33,691 nt of DNA from Dehalococcoidia bacterium (GCA_029941115.1 JAPYRK010000002.1:101298-134988), one strand, 5' to 3'. Positions 16,284 to 24,356 are shown, numbered from the stretch's first letter. Program-made: numbers and translations. Notes: generated by a model from the letters alone, not told the origin.

Positions 16284-18833
16284 CTACTCGAAAGCACCTG
16301 AAACTGCAGCTTCAGCGATTTCTAGTTCATCAAAATTTAGAATTTCTGTCAATACTTGGTGGGTATGCTCGCCCATTACAGGCCCGGGGCCTCTTAGGCT
16401 ATTCCCTTTGCGCGCAGAAAATATTGTCGCGTGGCCATCATATGGAGTGGGTCCCATTAGCGCGTGGTTCAATGTTTCGAAAAAGCCTCGGTGCTCTAAC
16501 TGATCATCGCTGTATAGTTCACTAGTTCGCTGAACGACTGAAGCGGGAATACCAGCTCCTATAAGTCTTAATTCAAGTTCTCTCCCATTCAACTTATTAG
16601 ACCAATCAGCAATGATTTCATTAATCGTATCTTCATGTTTTAATCGCTTTTCGCGAGAACTAAAATCTGCTAAACCAAAAACACTCAGGTCAAAATCTGA
16701 ATCAATAAGATCTACTAATCGCACCCATTGCTCATCGGTTTCACAAGAAATAGCGATATACCTTTCTGTTCCATCTGAAGTTGGATAGATACCGTTTGGG
16801 CACGCGTAAAAAGAAGAATTACCGGACCGTTCGGTCATATTCCCGTTTGTTGTGTAATCAAGTAGTAGAGGGCCGATAAACTGCAGTCCTGCCTCCGTTT
16901 GGGACATATCTATAAATTGACCAAGTCCCGTTACCCGTCGTTCAAAAATTGCAGCTGTCAGAGCTGACACCCCGTATCGTGGCGTGATGAAATCTGTGTA
17001 GGCTCCCCATGTACCAGCGGGTGCTCTATCAGGCCAACCTGTTAGTCCATGCAAGCCCGCTATCGCACTGCCTTGCGAACCAAACCCCCCAAAGCTCGCA
17101 TGTGGACCAGTCTGGCCTCGCAGCGTGGTACTGTACCAAATCAAATCTGGGTGAGACTTAAGAATTTCTTTTGGATCAAATCCTAGCCGCTTCATCGTGC
17201 CACTCGTAAAGGAATCAACAACCACATCAGCCCAGTCAATGAGTTCCATAGCAATCCTCTTGCCATGGGGTGTCCGCAGATTCAACTGCAATCCAAGTTT
17301 CGATGAATTGAAGTTTGCAAAGAATTGTCCTCGGTCTAAACCCGGAATACCGTCTTTTGCTGGCCTCCCCATGCGCAATACATCAGGCATCGAAGCACTC
17401 TCAATATGCACAACAGTAGCACCGTGATCAGCCAACGCCTTAGCCGTAATAGGCCCTACCCCCACCCACGAAAAGTCAGCAACCTTCAGACCAGAAAATG
17501 CGAGGCCATCACGGTCACGCGCGGACGGCTTCAAGCCGTTTGCTAGCGCAGTTCGAGCTGGAAGTCCTGATGGAAATGCTATTGGTCCATCAAGTACTTC
17601 GTTGTGTGCGCCAAGATTTGGTGCGGGATGAGAAAACTGCGACAAGGTTCGACTGAATTTCACTGGGGTGTCAGGATGAATTCGACCTCCAATTTTTTTC
17701 CAAAACCCACGAGATCTTAGCTGTGGATCTCTATCCACAAGATCGGCGATTGAATTTACCGGTGCGACCTGTGCGTCATAAGTAACGGCCCTGTCAAGAA
17801 TTTCGGCCTTAGTTCGTCTACCGAAGACCCGATATACCATATCGGCAGCCTTGCTTATCAGTTCCGTTATCTCTTCGGACGCATCAGGCTGTATTTGAAG
17901 ACTGAGTTCATCCCAGTCAACGTTTCTAAGCTCGGGATCCAAATCATCATCTCGTTCAGCTAACGCGGCTGCCATCTTAAATACTCGGGCCCCAAATCTT
18001 CCCATGCGAAGCGTCCCAAGCACAAACCCATCTAAACACTCTATGGTGTTCACCAAGCCAAGCTCCAATTTACCTATAAATTCGTGCTCAGCTGCTCTGT
18101 CATCACCGGTCAGTGGCGGTTCACATTGTTCCATGGGCCAGAACCCAGTTGCGTGCATTAAAGTCCATATCATCGTGGTCTGCATTGATACATCCAGATG
18201 CTGACCTTTTCCACTTGATGCCCGTTCGTTCAAAGCAATAACTGCATCTGTCGCCGCCTGAGCACCTGCATGAAAAGATGCTTGTGGGTAACCAACTGCG
18301 ACGGGAGGTCTGTCTCCATCTCCTTGAAGTGTCGTGAGTCCTGCTGCCGACTCCACCGTGAAATCAGTCGCCGGCCAACTGGCCTTCGGTCCAGTTCGGC
18401 CGAAGGCTGAAATAGACACATATATCAGGCGGTCGTTAAATTTATTTAGAGAATCATACCCGAAACCAAGTTGATTCATATAGTTTAAATCAGAACTCTC
18501 CACAAAAATATCTGCCCGCTTAATCAAGTTCCTTAACTTCTCTAACTCTGTCGCATCTTCGAAATCTAATGAAATAGAGTGCTTGCCTGCGCCCACATGA
18601 GCCCAATAAAGCGACTCATTATCTCCAGAATCAAAAGGTCCGAGTTTACGGGAATTCACTCCTCCAATTGGTTCAATTTTTAAAACACAAGCTCCGAGAT
18701 CGGCAAGTAATCGGCCGCACATCTCTCCCCGCGCGTCTGTTGTATCGACCACGACAACCCCGGCTAAAGGACCTGTTTCGGGAATTCGCAATGGACTCAC
18801 ACATATCACCTCGCCTAATAATTGCTTCATCAT
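16284..18833 (-). CDS. Fused two-domain CaiB/BaiF CoA-transferase
   Basis: 849 residues, about twice a normal family III CoA-transferase: domain 1 about 22-420, domain 2 about 445-849, both with the CaiB/BaiF pattern (GxVVVD..ARGEMCGRLLADLGA in the first, GLKVADFSWVGVGP in the second). These enzymes move CoA between carboxylic acids through an aspartyl-CoA intermediate. In domain 2 the catalytic Asp is in place (Asp614, GAYTDF). In domain 1 the equivalent position is Ser186 in GYPQASFHAG, so that half is probably structural or substrate-binding. Family III enzymes form interlocked dimers, so the fusion may be an obligate pseudo-heterodimer. Substrate unknown: carnitine, bile acid, oxalate or 2-methylacyl types cannot be told apart here. 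Divergent from the MFS gene; 71 nt upstream of the secreted protein gene start at 16212. Confidence 0.88.
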   Translation of the reverse strand: MMKQLLGEVICVSPLRIPETGPLAGVVVVDTTDARGEMCGRLLADLGACVLKIEPIGGVNSRKLGPFDSGDNESLYWAHVGAGKHSISLDFEDATELEKLRNLIKRADIFVESSDLNYMNQLGFGYDSLNKFNDRLIYVSISAFGRTGPKASWPATDFTVESAAGLTTLQGDGDRPPVAVGYPQASFHAGAQAATDAVIALNERASSGKGQHLDVSMQTTMIWTLMHATGFWPMEQCEPPLTGDDRAAEHEFIGKLELGLVNTIECLDGFVLGTLRMGRFGARVFKMAAALAERDDDLDPELRNVDWDELSLQIQPDASEEITELISKAADMVYRVFGRRTKAEILDRAVTYDAQVAPVNSIADLVDRDPQLRSRGFWKKIGGRIHPDTPVKFSRTLSQFSHPAPNLGAHNEVLDGPIAFPSGLPARTALANGLKPSARDRDGLAFSGLKVADFSWVGVGPITAKALADHGATVVHIESASMPDVLRMGRPAKDGIPGLDRGQFFANFNSSKLGLQLNLRTPHGKRIAMELIDWADVVVDSFTSGTMKRLGFDPKEILKSHPDLIWYSTTLRGQTGPHASFGGFGSQGSAIAGLHGLTGWPDRAPAGTWGAYTDFITPRYGVSALTAAIFERRVTGLGQFIDMSQTEAGLQFIGPLLLDYTTNGNMTERSGNSSFYACPNGIYPTSDGTERYIAISCETDEQWVRLVDLIDSDFDLSVFGLADFSSREKRLKHEDTINEIIADWSNKLNGRELELRLIGAGIPASVVQRTSELYSDDQLEHRGFFETLNHALMGPTPYDGHATIFSARKGNSLRGPGPVMGEHTHQVLTEILNFDELEIAEAAVSGAFE

Positions 18834-18920
18834 AGTGCTGAATTCGAAGCTTTTCTACTAGATCAATCCTGCCCATTAGAAAGAGGCGTGTTAAATTTTC
18901 GGGGTTGCCTTGCAACATGA

Positions 18921-20474
18921 ATGGAAAATCTGTTGACCACACATTATCGGGCGCCTGTAACAAATAGGCATCGACTCTCGCAGAATGCAGAACGCAGTCA
19001 TGCTAGTAAGAAAAGAGAAGCCGCCTCGCAGCGCACCCATTCTCGTACGAATAAAGAAAAATCCCGTCTAGACAAAACTCTTAGCGCCGATAGCGAATCA
19101 AGCCAGCAGTCAATAAATTTACGCCCGAGCGTCCGAAGATCTCGATTAACTCAGGCCGAATCATTAACTCAAAGTATGGTGATTAGACCAATATCTGAGA
19201 TTGATCTAACTGACCCACCGATTCAGCAACCTAGGAAAACAATAAGACGCACTCCAAAAGCATTTGAGGCATTACACAACCATAGCTTTCGTTGGTTCTA
19301 TCTTGCGATGTTCGGTCATTTTATACCTATGAATATCCAGATGGTCATTCGCCCATGGCTCGCGTACTCACTAACAGGCTCGTACGGATGGGCGGGATGG
19401 GTTACGTTGGCTGGAGCTATACCGATGCTAGGTCTGTCACCAATTGGTGGCTTGATTGCTGACAGACTTCCCCGACAACGCCTTATACAAATTGGTCAAT
19501 TTATCAATGGCGCCAACGCCTTATATATCGCCATCATGTTCGTGTTGGGAAGAATGGGAATTGGTCACCTCATGGTAGCCGCGGTTATACAAGGCACCGT
19601 CATGCCACTAATGATGCCCGCTCGTCAAGCGATGATTTCTCAAATACTCGGCGACGAGAATTTAACGAGCGGCGTCGCCTTATCTGGAGCAGGAATGGCA
19701 ATAACCAGAGCCGTCGCGCCTCCTCTGATGGCCTTAGGATTATTTCTTATTCCAGGTGATTTGATTGATGGATCAAAATACATATATTTTATTATGGCAT
19801 TTTGCTATTTTGCCGCTGTACTCGCACTAGTGCCGGTGCGTGGGTACGCACCCTATGCCTCTAACTCGAGATTGACCATCAGCCGCGGATTTCAAGACAT
19901 TGTTGACGGATTTAGATACGCCAAAGAAAACGTCGCTGTTAGATCAATACTCATAGCCAACTTTTTTATTGTAATTTTTGTTATGCCGTTTCATACATTA
20001 CTCGCACCATTTCTTGAAAACGAACTCCAAGCTGATGAGCTAACCATAGGTCTCTTGTATGGACTCACGGGCGTCGGAACAATAGTTGGATCGCTTTTAA
20101 TAGGTAACATGCAATCCAAGAACCGCGGCAAGGTGCTCATACTCTCGGCAGCATTTTTAAGTGTGATCATTGCGGTGCTCGCGATATCCAATTCGATTCT
20201 TCTCACCTCAGTCGTTTTACTACTATCCGGACTTCCTCAAGCAGCGCGACAGACTCTGTCGAATGTGCTCGTTCAGACATACTCTTCAAGCGAATATAGA
20301 GGACGCGTCTCTAGCCTATATATGATGGAATTCGGATTTACTATGTTCGGAGTTTTTCTCTTCGCGCAAATCGCAGACATCATCGGGATTCGAGCTGGTC
20401 TATTCTCCACCGCGATAGCATTATTCATCGTGTCTGTCGTGCTAATCCGAGCGCGCGTTGCGAAACTCGACTAG
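18921..20474 (+). CDS. MFS transporter (MFS_3/enterobactin-exporter-like)
   Basis: 517 residues in the longest frame. From about residue 120 on there are 10-12 membrane helices typical of a major facilitator, with the loop 2-3 motif GGLIADRLPRQR and the mid-protein cytoplasmic loop near RGFQDIVDGFRYAKEN that marks the MFS_3 group. Such proteins usually export small molecules. The N-terminal 85 residues are Ser/Arg/Thr/Gln-rich and unlike the family. The ATG at 19176 (residue 86) would give a normal 432-residue protein, so the extension may not be translated; neither start has a good ribosome-binding site. Alone on its strand, so no substrate can be inferred. Confidence 0.8.
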   Translation: MENLLTTHYRAPVTNRHRLSQNAERSHASKKREAASQRTHSRTNKEKSRLDKTLSADSESSQQSINLRPSVRRSRLTQAESLTQSMVIRPISEIDLTDPPIQQPRKTIRRTPKAFEALHNHSFRWFYLAMFGHFIPMNIQMVIRPWLAYSLTGSYGWAGWVTLAGAIPMLGLSPIGGLIADRLPRQRLIQIGQFINGANALYIAIMFVLGRMGIGHLMVAAVIQGTVMPLMMPARQAMISQILGDENLTSGVALSGAGMAITRAVAPPLMALGLFLIPGDLIDGSKYIYFIMAFCYFAAVLALVPVRGYAPYASNSRLTISRGFQDIVDGFRYAKENVAVRSILIANFFIVIFVMPFHTLLAPFLENELQADELTIGLLYGLTGVGTIVGSLLIGNMQSKNRGKVLILSAAFLSVIIAVLAISNSILLTSVVLLLSGLPQAARQTLSNVLVQTYSSSEYRGRVSSLYMMEFGFTMFGVFLFAQIADIIGIRAGLFSTAIALFIVSVVLIRARVAKLD

Positions 20475-20547
20475 TTGACGTTTCATTATCTCTGATCTAA
20501 CGTTCAGGGACTAAACGAAGGTAGCGTCTGGAATAAATTCGAGTACT

Positions 20548-20632
20548 AACCAAAGCGGAGCGCCTCAATGTCGGTGTCACCCGTGACAGTTAGTCATGCT
20601 CGCATGATTACCGTGCGCGAGCCTGTCTGGTT
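20548..20632 (+). ncRNA. Possible structured 5' leader of the sulfur-carrier operon
   Basis: Lies in the 226-nt gap before the threonine synthase gene. AACCA (20548-20552) can pair with TGGTT (20628-20632), enclosing two perfect hairpins: TGTCAC/GTGACA (20575-20588) and TCATGC/GCATGA (20594-20607), each best drawn as 5 bp with a tetraloop (CCCG, CTCG). A weaker GAG/CTC stem sits near 20558-20566. The multi-branched outline is like a riboswitch or leader RNA, but it matches no class I know. It could also be chance or a regulator-binding region. No terminator or Shine-Dalgarno sequestration is obvious. Confidence 0.3.
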
Positions 20633-20700
20633 GCTTCTACAGCAATATTCTCAGGTTGATTGGTAGCTTAACACTGACTATAAGACGGAAATTAAACATC

Positions 20701-21927
20701 ATGAATTCATATTGCAATGGCTTAGAATGCAGAGAATGCGGTCGAAAGTTTAACTTAGAGCCAATATTCGCCTGTGACTTTTGTTTCGGACCACTTGAGG
20801 TTGACTACAACTATGAAAACATAAAAGCCGATCTAAGCAAAAACAAAATTGAATCTGGGCCAAACTCGCTTTGGCGATATGCACCTCTTTTACCCTGTAA
20901 TCCCGACTTCAAAGTTGACTTAGGCGATGGCTTCACACCGTTGATCAAGGCCGACAGGCTCGCAAACGCGATCGGTCTTGATAACTTATGGATCAAGAAT
21001 GACACCGTAAATCCAACTTGGTCGTTTAAAGATCGGGTAGTTTCCGTCGCGATTGCTAAAGCCATTGAGTTTAATTTTTCAGCGATCGCATGTGCATCCA
21101 CTGGAAATCTTGCCAACTCAGTGGCTGCGCATGCCGCAGCTGCAGGCTTGGACTGTTATGTATTTATCCCTCAAGACCTAGAGCAGGGAAAAGTTGTCGG
21201 ATCGGCTATATATGCCCCAACCCTTATAAAAGTTGATGGGTCTTACGACGATGTTAACCGACTTTGTACCGAACTCTCTATGGTCAAAAATTGGGCGTTT
21301 GTGAACATCAACGTTCGCCCTTACTACTCTGAGGGGTCAAAAACGCTTGGGTTCGAAATCTGTGAACAATTGGGATGGAGAACTCCTGATCACATCGTCG
21401 CTCCGATGGCGTCAGGCTCAATGTATACAAAAATATGGAAAGGTATAAAAGAATTCCATAAACTAGGCTTAATTGACGAGCCCAAAGTCCGACTCTCTGG
21501 AGCACAAGCATCAGGTTGCTCACCGATAGCAACTGCGTACGAAAATAACAGCTTCACCTTTATACCTCAAAAGCCAAATACTATTGCCAAGTCGCTTGCA
21601 ATTGGAAATCCAGCTGATGGCTACTATGCGCTGAAACAAATGGCTGAAACCAATGGCCACGCATCTCAAGCTAGTGATTCGGAAATTATCGAAGGAATGA
21701 ATCTCCTTGCCGAGACAGAAGGCATCTTCGCTGAGACTGCAGGAGGCGTAACCATCGCATGTCTCAAAAAATTGGTTCAAAGTAACAAAATCGCCAAAAC
21801 TGAAGAGACCGTCGCGGTTATATCTGGCGGCGGTCTTAAAACTATTGAAGCCGTGTCTGACGTAGCAAACAATGCTATGTTGATTAAGCCTAATATTGAC
21901 TCATTTGAAATGAATCTCGCTCACTAG
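20701..21927 (+). CDS. thrC: Threonine synthase (PLP fold II), actinobacterial carrier-associated type
   Basis: 408 residues from ATG 20701; a start 15 codons earlier lacks support and precedes the zinc-ribbon expected near the N-terminus (Cys10, Cys13, Cys25, Cys28). The PLP lysine is Lys110 in SFKDR, with NPTW in place of the common NPTG. CASTGNLANS binds the phosphate end, and the C-terminal half has PQKPNTIAKSLAIGNPADG and GIFAETAGGV. Threonine synthase converts O-phosphohomoserine to threonine. This subtype is the one that in Streptomyces and relatives is commonly followed by a MoaD/CysO-like gene, as it is here after the NIL gene. A side or replacement reaction using a protein thiocarboxylate to make homocysteine is conceivable but unproven. 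Confidence 0.85.
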   Translation: MNSYCNGLECRECGRKFNLEPIFACDFCFGPLEVDYNYENIKADLSKNKIESGPNSLWRYAPLLPCNPDFKVDLGDGFTPLIKADRLANAIGLDNLWIKNDTVNPTWSFKDRVVSVAIAKAIEFNFSAIACASTGNLANSVAAHAAAAGLDCYVFIPQDLEQGKVVGSAIYAPTLIKVDGSYDDVNRLCTELSMVKNWAFVNINVRPYYSEGSKTLGFEICEQLGWRTPDHIVAPMASGSMYTKIWKGIKEFHKLGLIDEPKVRLSGAQASGCSPIATAYENNSFTFIPQKPNTIAKSLAIGNPADGYYALKQMAETNGHASQASDSEIIEGMNLLAETEGIFAETAGGVTIACLKKLVQSNKIAKTEETVAVISGGGLKTIEAVSDVANNAMLIKPNIDSFEMNLAH

Positions 21928-21970
21928 ACTCATCCATTTGAAAATTTCCACTGAATGCAAAGGATTTAGG

Positions 21971-22219
21971 ATGTCTGAAAGACGCGTGAAGTTAACCTTT
22001 CTAAACGACAAGATCAAGGACCCCTTAATCTACCAAATGGGTCATGAATTCAATGTTGTGACTAATATCCGTATGGCCGATATTACGTCTGAGATCGGTT
22101 GGGTAATGCTAGGACTCGTCGGTGAAGCAACTGAAATTGACAAAGCGCTGGCTTGGGCTCAGGCTAACGGTATTCAAGTCGACCCAGATGCCACAGTTGG
22201 CGACATAGTGGAAGGTTAA
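21971..22219 (+). CDS. NIL-domain protein
   Basis: 82 residues from ATG 21971, chosen because AAGGA lies 6 nt upstream and the domain begins right after it (an ORF start at 21938 adds 11 unlikely residues). The whole chain is one NIL domain: VKLTFLNDKIKDPLIYQ, then NIRMADI, then WVMLGLVGEA. NIL domains occur at the C-terminus of MetN methionine importers and in ferredoxin-like proteins linked to homocysteine and sulfur metabolism; they probably sense or bind methionine-related ligands or partner proteins. The stop is 4 nt before the next gene, whose ribosome-binding site lies inside this gene's last codons, so the two are coupled. Confidence 0.85.
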   Translation: MSERRVKLTFLNDKIKDPLIYQMGHEFNVVTNIRMADITSEIGWVMLGLVGEATEIDKALAWAQANGIQVDPDATVGDIVEG

Positions 22220-22223
22220 GTTA

Positions 22224-22511
22224 ATGGCTACTGTTAAGATTCCAACACCATTGAGAGTCACAACCGGAGACTTAGACACGGTGAAAGGAAATGGTAAAGA
22301 TTTGATTTCAGTAATTGAAGACCTGGAAAGCCAATTTCCTGGCATAAGGGAAAGACTGCTCGATGAAAATAATGAACTGCGAAGATTTGTTAATATTTTC
22401 ATAAATGGTGAAGATGTCCGTTTCTTGGATAGTCTAAGCACTACCGTAACTTCATCCGATGAAATAAGTATCGTGCCAGCGGTAGCAGGTGGCTCAAAAA
22501 ACTTACTCTGA
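22224..22511 (+). CDS. Ubiquitin-like sulfur carrier 1 (MoaD/CysO family) with five residues after Gly-Gly
   Basis: 95 residues, beta-grasp fold. N-terminal IPTPLR, central RRFVNIFINGEDVRF and C-terminal VPAVAGG match CysO/MoaD/ThiS carriers, in which the terminal Gly is adenylated by an E1-like enzyme and then thiocarboxylated. Here GG is followed by SKNLL and TGA, so the carrier cannot be activated until the tail is removed. Precedents for trimmed carriers are HcyS (HcyD) in Wolinella and QbsE (QbsD, a JAMM enzyme) in Pseudomonas. A JAMM peptidase lies 4 kb downstream. AAGG is 8 nt before the ATG. Its place after thrC and the NIL gene suggests service to that branch. Confidence 0.9.
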   Translation: MATVKIPTPLRVTTGDLDTVKGNGKDLISVIEDLESQFPGIRERLLDENNELRRFVNIFINGEDVRFLDSLSTTVTSSDEISIVPAVAGGSKNLL

Positions 22512-22575
22512 TTGCTGCAATTTTCAAGCGAACTCACTATGCTAGTTGTCAGGTAGTAGGATGACTGGAGAAGAA

Positions 22576-23004
22576 ATGCTTATTGGTACTAAAGGTGATT
22601 ACGGGGTACGGGCTATGATTGATCTAGCTCGTCAACATACTGGACAGCCCATCGCAAGAAATGAAATTGCTTCCCGTCGCCAAGTTCCGGAGGCGTACTT
22701 AGATCAGTTACTCGGACTGTTACGACGAGCCGGCTACATAAAATCAGTTCGAGGGCCCGGAGGCGGGCATCTCTTAGCATGCGATGATAAAGAGATAACA
22801 TTACTCTCATTACTTGAAACTCTTGAGGGATCTCTTGAGCCTATGTCCAGTCTGAGCCACGAACTAGACATAACAGGTCAAGCGTGGATATGGAATGAAA
22901 TATACGATCGAATGAGAGAAAGCCTCGAGTCTGTAACCTTAGCGCAGCTCGTCGAAGTCGAAAAAACTAACGAGGCCACAACAGCTCCTCGATACCTAAT
23001 TTAG
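22576..23004 (+). CDS. Rrf2-family transcriptional regulator (CymR-like)
   Basis: 142 residues from ATG 22576, chosen because GGAG lies 6 nt upstream and the chain then starts like the family (MLIGTKGDYGVRAM). Upstream in-frame starts (TTG 22546, ATG 22561) are less likely. A winged helix occupies about 1-60 with IARNEIASRRQVPEAYLDQLL as the recognition region (split here only for naming), then the wing VRGPGGGHLLA. A C-terminal dimerisation helix follows. The three-Cys [Fe-S] motif of IscR/NsrR is absent; only one Cys is seen (LLACDD). This fits CymR, the cysteine-metabolism repressor of Firmicutes, which acts with CysK. The next gene is cysK, 11 nt on. Likely role: operon control by cysteine supply. 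Confidence 0.85.
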   Translation: MLIGTKGDYGVRAMIDLARQHTGQPIARNEIASRRQVPEAYLDQLLGLLRRAGYIKSVRGPGGGHLLACDDKEITLLSLLETLEGSLEPMSSLSHELDITGQAWIWNEIYDRMRESLESVTLAQLVEVEKTNEATTAPRYLI

Positions 23005-23015
23005 TCATTCAACTA

Positions 23016-23969
23016 ATGAGCTCCCAAGATATCAGCCATATCAGTTATCACACCTCAAGCGCAGTCGTCGAATCTGTTTTGGGACTTGTCGGTAATACAC
23101 CACTAGTTAAATTAGCAAAAATAAGTCCAAAAGATGGAGCGACTATCCTCGGTAAATTTGAGGTTTTCAATCCAGCCGGATCCGTTAAGGATCGAATAGC
23201 CCTCGCTATGATCGAAGCAGCAGAAAAAGATGGAACATTGAAGTCGACTGACGTGCTAGTAGAAGCGACATCTGGTAACACCGGTATCGGACTTGCCGTA
23301 ATCTGTGCTTATAAGAATTATCGATTAGTTATAACTATGCCCGATGATATGAGTCATGAACGACGCGAGCTTCTGCAGCGACTCGGTGCAGAAGTGATAA
23401 TGACACCCGCAATTGAAGGAATGACCGGAGCTGTCCATAAGGCAGATGAGTTGGTTGAATCTCATGGCTACGTAATGTTGCAACAGTTTAACAACCCTGC
23501 AAATCCTGAAATACACTACAAAACGACTGGTCCGGAAATACTCAGAGCAACTAATGAAAAACTCGATGCTTTTGTTGCCGGAGTTGGATCTGGGGGGACA
23601 ATCACGGGCGTAGGACGAGCTATAAAAGATGCACAGATTAATTGCAAAATTGTTGCCGTAGAACCTGCCAACTCACCCGTACTCCAAGGAGGAAGGGCTG
23701 GACAACACTCGCTGCAAGGAATGGGTGCATCTTTTATTCCGTCAATCCTCGATCAGTCCATTTATTCTGAAATAATAAGTGTTACTGATCTGAACGCTTT
23801 AGAGACAACAAAGCGCCTGGCTAAGGAAGAGGGATTACTCGTCGGTATTTCTGCGGGAGCCAACGTCTTCGCTGCAATACAAATCGCCGAAAAGCTTGAA
23901 CCACACCAATGCGTGATAACAATGTTGTGTGACACTGGTGAGCGCTACTTAAGCGTGCCGTTTGATTGA
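23016..23969 (+). CDS. cysK: Cysteine synthase A (O-acetylserine sulfhydrylase type)
   Basis: 317 residues, PLP fold II. The PLP lysine is Lys58 in NPAGSVKDR, the substrate loop is ATSGNTGIGLA, the phosphate-binding loop is GVGSGGT, and SPVLQGG..HSLQGMG is typical of CysK. It joins O-acetylserine and sulfide into cysteine. The C-terminus stops soon after CDTGERYLS, shorter than in E. coli, and ends in SVPFD rather than the -I that docks into serine acetyltransferase, so complex formation with CysE is doubtful. No ribosome-binding site is visible. It lies between the Rrf2 gene and sulfur carrier 2, only 6 nt before the latter. This second cysteine synthase in the operon could use free sulfide or the adjacent carrier. 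Confidence 0.92.
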   Translation: MSSQDISHISYHTSSAVVESVLGLVGNTPLVKLAKISPKDGATILGKFEVFNPAGSVKDRIALAMIEAAEKDGTLKSTDVLVEATSGNTGIGLAVICAYKNYRLVITMPDDMSHERRELLQRLGAEVIMTPAIEGMTGAVHKADELVESHGYVMLQQFNNPANPEIHYKTTGPEILRATNEKLDAFVAGVGSGGTITGVGRAIKDAQINCKIVAVEPANSPVLQGGRAGQHSLQGMGASFIPSILDQSIYSEIISVTDLNALETTKRLAKEEGLLVGISAGANVFAAIQIAEKLEPHQCVITMLCDTGERYLSVPFD

Positions 23970-23975
23970 TGTACA

Positions 23976-24257
23976 GTGCCTGTAAGCATTTATATACCAA
24001 CTCCATTTAGGGCTATCACTGAAAGCCTAGACCGTGTTTCTGTCACCGGAAATACGATTAAAGAGGCTTTAGAATCATTAGAATCAAAATATCCTAGATT
24101 TACAGATCTTCTCTATGGTGAAGATGGTAAAATCTTAAGGCATATCAATATCTATATAAACAATCAGGAGATCCATACTCTCGAAGGCCTAAAAACTCGC
24201 GTGTCTTCGGGAGACCAAATAGCGATAATTCCAGCGCTAGCTGGGGGCCAAAAATAA
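23976..24257 (+). CDS. Ubiquitin-like sulfur carrier 2 with two residues after Gly-Gly
   Basis: 93 residues from a GTG 6 nt after the cysK stop, so probably coupled. Beta-grasp carrier like its neighbours: IPTPFR at the N-terminus, RHINIYINNQEI in the middle, and IIPALAGG near the end, followed by QK and TAA. As with carrier 1, the extra residues would have to be cut off before activation. It is the most diverged of the three (HINIYI and EIHTLEG instead of RFVNIY and DVRFLG), which suggests a different partner. Position next to cysK points to a sulfur-donor role for that enzyme. A 99-nt gap with no clear signal, apart from a GTTCG/CGAAC inverted repeat at 24317-24343, precedes the E1 gene. 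Confidence 0.88.
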   Translation: MPVSIYIPTPFRAITESLDRVSVTGNTIKEALESLESKYPRFTDLLYGEDGKILRHINIYINNQEIHTLEGLKTRVSSGDQIAIIPALAGGQK

Positions 24258-24356
24258 CCTAATCATCTAAGTCATGTTTACTGTATGCGTGAAGGGTTAA
24301 GTCTATTAAGCTATACGTTCGAGCCTAGATAGATTAAACGAACCTAAAATTAGCAG

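Noticed and set aside
20462-20484. GAAAC/GTTTC imperfect hairpin across the MFS stop codon as a terminator
   Set aside because: Stem is weak and interrupted, and no T-run follows.
20656-20700. Upstream start for threonine synthase
   Set aside because: The added 15 residues are not family-like and precede the zinc ribbon; ATG 20701 fits better.
24317-24343. GTTCG/CGAAC inverted repeat before the E1 gene
   Set aside because: Only 5 bp with a long AT-rich loop; expected by chance in a window this size.
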